From Onthophagus taurus (Eukaryota; Arthropoda; Insecta; Coleoptera; Scarabaeidae), in the NCBI RefSeq assembly GCF_036711975.1, contig NC_091968.1, forward strand, positions 15,996,001 through 16,060,000: DNA of 64,000 nt, read 5' to 3'. Position numbers and translations under genes: made by a program. This document shows positions 58,116 to 64,000 of this stretch, piece by piece. Position 1 is the stretch's first letter, and each line of letters begins with the position of its first letter. The notes beneath the pieces were generated by a model that was not told the DNA's origin, made no database searches, and saw only the letters and a program-made list of their open reading frames with translations.

Positions 58116-60095
58116 TTAACGTGAATCACTGCCGAAATCAATCGAGGATACGGACGATTTCTCGGACAACATTCCGTCAGGAGAAAAGCATTGTTGCCCA
58201 TATGATGAATAATACTGGCGTGCAGAAGTCGTTTGCAATTCCGACTGAGTACACCGTCCATCGGCTCTTGATGCTACCTGTAATGTGTGAAATTGGCTGT
58301 CAGTTCCAGTTTCTAATTGTTGTAGTTTCTGTGTAAACTGTCGACGAACCTCAGAGGCTGGTGATCCTTTTAACATACGATATTGGCTACCAGTTACAGT
58401 TGTATATTGCGTCTCTGGATATCCCTGTGATGCATCATAATGGGATTCAGTTGGTGAATGTGATGTGAATTCATGTGATTTATCGTTTCCTGTCATGGAC
58501 TTCGTAGTTGCTGATAATTTCTCTTTTTTAATAGTCGAAATAAGTTGAAGAACGCCCATTTGAAGTCGTATAACGTCATCATCATCGAAAGAACTCAGAG
58601 AGGGGATAATACATTTGAAGAATGATAAATGTCGATTTTCTTCTTCACTATGGCCCAGTATCTGTAGCATTTTCTCTTCAACGGGATCAATTTTAGTCTT
58701 TTTTATGATTTTAGAACGATTATCATATCCTGGTATTTTGAAAGGGGGCTCAGTTTCTTCATTTTGCTCAGATGAATCCTTCTCGTGCGGAAGACTGTTT
58801 TCAGTTGAGCGCTCTTCACTAACCTTGTCTAAAAATTTTAGCTGATCATTATAGACATACTTTTTTAAGTGTAATGCGCCAGCGCCAGATTTTGTGGCAT
58901 CTTTAAGTTTTTTTTTCGATTTCATGTACGAGTCGCGAATATTCGACCATCTCTTCAGAACATCTTTACCTGAAACAATTTTTTTTATTTCAGATATCTG
59001 GCGAGTGGCTGTACCTTCACTGACCTACATTATACCTATAGACTAGGCCTAACAACAATAAGTAATATTGTCAGAGATATGTGTTTAGCTATATGGAATG
59101 TGCTAAGATTAGAATGTCTACCTGAACCGACAAAGCAAAAATGGGAAGGTATCGCTTCCACTTTTGAAAAAAGAGCAAATTTTCCTAATTGCTTAGGCGC
59201 AGTTGATGGAAAACATGTTAGGATAGTAAACCCAGTTGGATCTATGTATTATAATTACAAAGGGTATTCATCTGTGGTGTTAATGGCTGTTGCGGATTCC
59301 GATTACCGATTTATTTATGTCAACGTAGGAAGTTACGGCAAAGATTGCGACTCCTCAATATTTAAGAACTGCTCACTATGGAAATCAATTTTAAATGGCG
59401 AACAAGAACTGCCCGAAGCAAAATTCCTTCCAGGTATGACGAATAAAGAAGTCCCATATTGTTTTGTCGGTGACGAAGCATTTGCCCTACACCAGCACTT
59501 TCTTCGACCCTTCGGTGGACATAATCTTACCATAACCAAAAGGATTTTTAATTACCGCTTAAGCCGAGCCAGACTTTATGTAGAATGCATATTTGGTATT
59601 TTGTCCAACAAGTGGAGAATATTTCATCGAGCAATAAATTTAAAACCAGATTTTGCAGTGAATATAGTGAAAGCCTGCGTTGTTCTACACAATTTTGTTC
59701 GGGAAAGAGGTGGTTACAAAATTGAAGATACGTTTACTGTGACTGGACTGGCAGAATTACCTGAAGCAACTGTAGTACGTGGAGGAACCGCAGCTAATGA
59801 TATTAGAAACATAATATATATGCAGATTATTTTATGTCAGAAGTCGGATCAGTCAGTTGGCAAATGTCAAATATTTAACAAAATAATAAAAAAATATGAT
59901 TTATAAGTACTTACCAAATTTGTTTTTTTCATTATCATTCATATCGTTAAATGTTGAATCAAGCGCGCAGCACACGCCTTTCCACGCATTTTTCGTCAAA
60001 ACTTTATTTTTGTATTTTTCTATAGTTTTGTCCCACAACACCGTCTGAGCTTCCACCAAGCTAATCAACACTTCAATGTCTATTTCTTGCGACAT
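58116..60095 (-). CDS. H2 MADF-BESS-like DNA-binding protein, two exons, intact
   Basis: Exon 1 60095-59915, exon 2 58969-58116, 1035 nt, 344 residues with no internal stop. The MADF domain spans the junction: VLISLVEAQTVLWDKTIEKY, DVLKRWSNIRDSYMKSKKK, then YNDQLKFLDKV. A BESS-like motif follows (NRHLSFFKCIIPSLSSF and VIRLQMGVLQLISTI), then a Ser/Gln/Tyr-rich tail. Family knowledge: the partner of Harbinger transposase for DNA binding and nuclear import. Transposase exon 2 lies antisense in its intron. The donor is GGTAAGT and the acceptor TTTCAG. It is the only H2 gene without a lesion. Confidence 0.85.
58970..58993. promoter_or_regulatory. Back-to-back splice acceptors of two antisense genes
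   Basis: The 24 bases between MADF exon 2 (minus) and transposase exon 2 (plus) read CTGAAACA...TTTCAG on either strand. The plus strand ends ...TATTTCAG and the minus strand ends ...TTGTTTCAG, so one short near-palindrome serves both introns. Confidence 0.7.
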
Positions 60096-60382
60096 TGTAA
60101 TTACTACTAGAAAATTTAAAAAATCGCAATACCGGCTATCCATATGGACTACCGACACGGCACATATGAACGCTATAATACAAATACTCATACTACTGCG
60201 AACCATCCGGTACCCGGCACCGAGTGCTCCAGTTGGCATAGCCGGCGACAAGGCGGTTGCCAGCGGTCGGGCCGGCGCCGGGTAGGTTCGTCCGGTACGT
60301 CGGAAATGGTGCACACTAGCTTATACAACACCAGTTCGATCACCCGGCGCCGGAACGGCACCGGACGCATCTATCAGGCGTA

Positions 60383-62076
60383 CCATTAGCGCCGGCCGTC
60401 CCCATTTGAGGACGGATGCAAGAGCAGGCATATTCACGTTTCTATCACGTATTTATGAGTGTTTTCCGTTATAACACCTCCTAAACAAACAAATTAAACG
60501 ATTTGTATCCTTATTTCGTAGCAGTTGCAATTTTATAGTATTTTACAGCCTTTTGAGTAACACAGTTCTCGGAGTGCTCGTTGTGTGTTTATAATTATTT
60601 TAAAAACTTATTTCCTACAAACATTATTATTTTATTTTTTGCATATTGTGTTAGACAACATATTGTTTTAAAAGTAAGTATAAAAATAATTGCTATTTTT
60701 ATATATTGTTGTCTTCGTTTGAGGCCGATAAGCGGAACCGTATATAATTTGAGTTTTTTATTATAAAGGCTGTAACGATAGTGAAGTTATGGATCCAAAA
60801 ATGTTTTATGGATGTAAAACTTTTGAACGTTTGGAGCAAGCCGTAGATGATATTGTGCTGCAAGATGATTCTTCGGAAATTGAATTATGTGTGCTTCCTC
60901 AACCTTGCATAATCTTACGGATGTCGAATATTGCGATGATGATGTCATGGCTGATACAAATTTTACCCCGAAAGATATTCCTGGTACCGTTGAAATCACC
61001 AATGAAATCAATGCAGATGACCAAGTTGAAGAACCTGTAGGTCATTTAGCAAAAAAGTATGCTGAATTTCAAAGACCGAAATGGGTAAAGTCCCACCCAA
61101 GTTACACAAATATAAATATTTCTAGCGACGACATTATCAATGAAAACTTGCGGAAAGTACAAACTGATTTAAAAAATTTATTGCCTCGCCAGATTTTTGA
61201 AAAAATTTCTAACGAACGAAATTATTACGTATATATGTGAACAGACAGTTACATATGCCAGACAAAAGAATGACCACACATTTGTCATACAACCGCATGA
61301 AAAGCGAACTTTTATAGCAATTTTGCTATTCACAGGTTATCACAAATTACCTCAAGAGCGGTGTTATTGATCAAAAGATGAAGATTTGGGAGTCTCCTTT
61401 GTGTATAACGCTATGTCCAGAGACAGATAACTTCAAATAAAAAAATGTTTACATTTAGCAGACAATGCCCAAATAGGAAGCTCCCAAGATCGTATGTACA
61501 AAATTCGACCATTCATGAATAAAATTATTGAAAATTTTTGCAAGTGGGGTTGCTGTCATAAGCAGATATCAATAGATGAATCTATGGTCAAATATTTTCG
61601 CCACAATTCTGCAAAACAATTTATAACAGGTAAACCAGTTAGATTTGGATATAAAAACTGGATGATAAGTAGTTCTTCTGGGTATTGCTATGGGTTTGAT
61701 GTATATTGTGGCAAAAACCATAGTGAAATCAAAGATTTCAAGGGAATACCACTTGGAGCGAAAGTGGTTCTAAACCTTATGAAATACATTCCTAACCCAA
61801 GAAACCACGAATTTGTTTTTCGATAATTATTTTACTTCGTATCCCCTTATGGTGTACTTGGAAAGAAAAGGTATAAGAGCCACCGGAACAGTACGAGAAA
61901 ATAGAACACAAAAATGCCCAACGATGGACTCAAAAACCATGAAAAAAATGAACAAAGGATCATCAGATTACAGGTTTGACCAACAAAATCAAGTTTTGTG
62001 TGTCAAATGGAAAGACAACAATGTTGATTTGCTATGTTGATTTTTATTCGGCAATCTTTCTTTAGGCGTTAATGGG
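60383..62076 (+). mobile_element. piggyBac-type transposon, decayed
   Basis: The right end GGCGTTAATGGG is followed by TTAA (62077-62080), the piggyBac target. The left end CCATTAGCGCC (60383) is its imperfect inverse but lacks an intact TTAA. The interior encodes a frameshifted transposase. It abuts H2 on the left and interrupts or abuts a Penelope fragment on the right. Confidence 0.65.
60789..62040 (+). pseudogene. piggyBac transposase (DDE_Tnp_1_7), frameshifted
   Basis: Pieces in order: MDPKMFYGCKTFERLEQAVD, an acidic N-terminus continuing in another frame to FQRPKWVKSH, a worn middle (61240-61490) with stops, then ISIDESMVKYFRHNSAKQFI with the first catalytic Asp, SSGYCYGFDVYCGK, FDNYFTSYPLM with the second Asp, GIRATGTVRENR and VKWKDNNVDLLC with the third. 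At least three frame changes (near 60890, 61240 and 61815) and loss of the C-terminal cysteine-rich domain make it dead. Confidence 0.85.
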
Positions 62077-62082
62077 TTAAAA

Positions 62083-62448
62083 GGAGTGGGAGTCTATCGA
62101 CTATCGTGTAGTTGTGGGAAGGTTTACGTTGGCCAAACTGAACGTAACGTCCAGTGCCACATCCAGGAACTTGAAAGGGATGTAAGGTTGAAGAAGATCC
62201 AGCAGTCGGCGGTTGCGAAACATTGCCATGCAGAGGGACACCGAATAGACTTCGAACAAACAAAGGTGCTGGCTAGGGACAACAGATATTACCAGAAACT
62301 GACAAAAGAAGCCATAGAAATCCATCGACATAGAAATAATGTCAACAGAGAGGATAGCTGGGAGCTTAGCAGAACATGGAAGATAGTGGTAAACACGAAG
62401 ACCTCCTCCCGCCTCACACCGGATGCCACGCAATTAGTTAATAATTAG
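62083..62448 (+). pseudogene. Penelope-like GIY-YIG endonuclease fragment
   Basis: GVYRLSCSCGKVYVGQTERN has the GIY and YVG halves of the GIY-YIG signature with a CxC; AVAKHCHAEGHRIDFEQTKV, then LTKEAIEIHRHRNNVNREDS and LSRTWKIVV follow. This is the C-terminal nuclease of a Penelope-like element. The frame is open for 120 codons to TAG 62446-62448, but its reverse transcriptase is absent upstream, where piggyBac ends. Confidence 0.75.
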
Positions 62449-62960
62449 CTTGTAATTAGCTTTAATTGATTATTAATTAGTTTTCCGACTTATATATTGT
62501 TCCCGATTTTCGATTTCGCCACTTTGAACCAGTTTCTGAAGAATGGCATCCGAAATGTCAAACCTTTTCTTAGAAGACGCACGGCAAAACCCGAAAGTTT
62601 TAATGTTAGTTCTAGTTTTAGTTCAATGTGGATTAAATGTTTGAAAATAATTAAAATATGTTTTCAATATCTATTGAAAAATTTGAGAAAGAAGTTAAAT
62701 TTAAAACATCTTATTTTATTTTGTTATAAATTAAGAAACGGTAAAAAAAATTTTGAATGTTATAAGAAATTGTTATTAAATGTAATTTCAAAATGTATTT
62801 AAAAAAATTGTATTTGTTATATTTTTGTAAAAAGTATATCAACGATTTTCATAATTACATTACCTCTCTACACAATAACATATGTAAAATTTACTATTGT
62901 AATACAAAAAGATAAACAATAAAATCTTTTGCATTGTACCCTTATTAATTGTAGTAACAA
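62449..62960. other. Penelope 3' region and unassigned AT-rich sequence
   Basis: GAAGAATGGCATCCGAAATGTCAAACC near 62540 resembles conserved 3' sequence following Penelope endonuclease frames. The rest is AT-rich with no gene. Confidence 0.4.
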
Positions 62961-62964
62961 TATA

Positions 62965-63181
62965 CAGGGTGATTCAAAAAACCGCTGACAGACTTCTAGG
63001 GCAGATAATACATCAAAAATTAAGATGAAAAGTTTTAATATACATGGGGTCACAAATGCCTCCTTAACGAGATATAGCGGGTCAAAGTTTCTTTAAAATT
63101 AAACATTATCTGCAATAACAAGCCCTTACACTAGAAGCCCAGTACTCTAGAAGTCTGTCAGCGGTTTTTTGAATCATCCTG
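62965..63181. mobile_element. 217-bp mariner-type MITE with TA target duplication
   Basis: CAGGGTGATTCAAAAAACCGC and its inverse GCGGTTTTTTGAATCATCCTG bound the element, with TA on both sides (62963-62964 and 63182-63183). Inverted repeats are about 35 bp with one mismatch at the tip. The interior is non-coding. Confidence 0.85.
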
Positions 63182-63279
63182 TAGAATTTAAAATTTATAG
63201 GAAACGAACACAAACTTTTGCTATATTCAGTCAAACATCTTTTCATCATAATTCACACCTTTATTCACACCTTTTCACG

Positions 63280-63735
63280 CCTTTAGAGCCTACATCTATA
63301 AAAGTTTAAACACACCTTTATCTGATGAAAATAAATCTAATGAAGTTCAAATTATTAAAACTACAGCTATCAACAACGGTTTTTTAACACACAAACAAAT
63401 TCATTAATCAATAGATTACAATTAAAACACAATCTCAATAAGTCAACCTCCTTGCAAAATTTAACACAAAAAGAAAATAATAAAATTTATAGATCTATCT
63501 ATTTTGCTGGCAACACAGCTTACAACACAAAAAGAATTTTTAATAAATATAGCATTAATGTCTCATTTGAGAACAACAATAAAATTCAGAAACAACAATT
63601 GTGGTACACCAAAGTGGAGCTGCAGTGTAATATGTAATGCATGTAATGCCATCATTAAAAACTAGAATCAGAGAGCAACAACATAATGACAATTCCAACT
63701 TCGGCAGACACATATTAACCTATAGTAATACCAAT
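63280..63735 (+). pseudogene. Penelope-like fragment (linker and start of GIY-YIG domain)
   Basis: Broken frames read TAINNGFLTHKQIH, NKIYRSIYFAGNTAYNTKRIF, WYTKVELQCNMCNAC-like text and TRIREHNNNDNSNFGRHIL. This is the stretch between reverse transcriptase and GIY-YIG nuclease plus part of the nuclease. AT-rich codon use resembles the Penelope copy at 9.2-10.7 kb, and it could be the same family. Confidence 0.6.
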
Positions 63736-64000
63736 TAAACCTTTTAGTACAATATAAGATAAAAAAATTTAAAAATAGTAACCCTCAATTGGAGTGCCTT
63801 AACGATCTGAATGGCACGTTTTTTTTTTAAACACAAAGAAACTTTGAATTTATCTAATTGCAACTTAGACGTAACCCACAAATAAAGTGAATAGCTGTAA
63901 TAAAGAATTTATCCAATTAACATATTAATATTATACATATATTGGTAAATTTTAATTATTTTAATCATCAGCGTTATCTGATGGATACTCATCCACGATT
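63736..64000. other. AT-rich window end, no recognised gene
   Basis: Nothing recognisable. A minus-strand frame entering at the right edge would end at 63961 after about 12 codons, too short to judge. Confidence 0.3.

Larger units (their letters stand above)
53853..59906 (+). pseudogene. H2 Harbinger transposase, two exons, one nonsense codon
   Basis: Exon 1 53853-54157 (MNRKCVIAM... FFNYFRMSIASFHEL... AVAI-R), donor GTAGGT. Exon 2 58994-59906, acceptor TTTCAG, begins YLASGCTFTDLHYTYRLGLT and carries Asp in GAVDGKHVRIV, Asp in FVGDEAFALH and Glu in RLYVECIFGILSNKWR. Joined length is 405 codons plus stop, full for HARBI1-like nucleases. One TAG (53940-53942) replaces the Trp that H1 has in RRYWVHPI. 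The intron has grown to 4.8 kb because a LINE inserted in it. Confidence 0.82.
53713..60382. mobile_element. PIF/Harbinger transposon H2, split by a LINE
   Basis: Left GCCTGATGATGCGTCCGGTGCC (about 53731) and right GGCACCGGACGCATCTATCAGG (to about 60380) are inverted, with GC-rich CCGGCGCCGG inside. The exact outer ends and TWA duplication are unclear because H1 abuts on the left and a piggyBac on the right. Gene order mirrors H1: transposase exon 1, antisense MADF exon 2, transposase exon 2, antisense MADF exon 1. A LINE (about 54240-58113) lies in the transposase intron. Confidence 0.8.

Noticed and set aside
63961..63998. Minus-strand frame entering from the right edge, ending in an acidic tail
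   Set aside because: Only about 12 codons are visible; insufficient to call.

Overview
The window is eukaryotic and almost certainly from an insect. It is AT-rich, has GT-AG introns, TATA plus TCAGT-type promoters and AATAAA signals, and is built almost wholly of transposable elements of types common in insects: FoldBack/MULE-NOF, PIF/Harbinger, Ginger (KRBA2-like), mariner, piggyBac, Penelope-like, CR1-type LINE, copia and gypsy. I find no host housekeeping gene and no rRNA or tRNA gene. The species cannot be named from sequence alone.

Layout. 1-1.6 kb: end of a KRBA2/Ginger-type gene. 3.0-7.6 kb: two decayed mariner-type elements with very long inverted repeats, one holding a small MITE. 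8.8-11.2 kb: mariner-like terminus, Penelope-like reverse transcriptase and a fused LINE 3' end. 12.2-13.4 kb: 173-bp tandem array. 15.88-20.27 kb: foldback element FB1 with a decayed transposase/protease gene. 20.36-29.47 kb: a Ginger element with 0.2-kb terminal repeats, filled with nested insertions (MITEs, a gypsy LTR with primer-binding site, Penelope pieces, a mariner). 30.09-36.51 kb: foldback element FB2, carrying an apparently intact four-exon SGNH-hydrolase gene between its inverted 172-bp arrays. 36.6-40.0 kb: copia and gypsy relics. 40.35-53.71 kb: PIF/Harbinger element H1, whose right terminal repeat is split by the 10.5-kb foldback element FB3 (43.16-53.66 kb). FB3 encodes one uninterrupted 1380-residue protein. 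53.7-60.4 kb: a second Harbinger, H2, with a LINE inserted in its transposase intron. 60.4-62.1 kb: decayed piggyBac. 62.1-64 kb: Penelope fragments and a mariner MITE.

The main result is the foldback system. FB1, FB2 and FB3 each have perfect 9-bp target duplications, inverted termini with TGAAGTTA at exactly positions 8-15, and arms made of tandem arrays of different periods (about 162, 172 and 141 bp) that nevertheless share a GGGTGA(A)TTT core. FB3 supplies a candidate autonomous protein: MULE-like DDE core, Ulp1/C48-type cysteine protease and PHD-like finger. FB1 is a decayed relative of it. FB2 has no transposase but carries a hydrolase gene with TATA box, initiator, three introns and polyadenylation signal, so it looks like a cargo-bearing passenger that FB3-type transposase could move. 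This is inference from shared termini and has not been tested.
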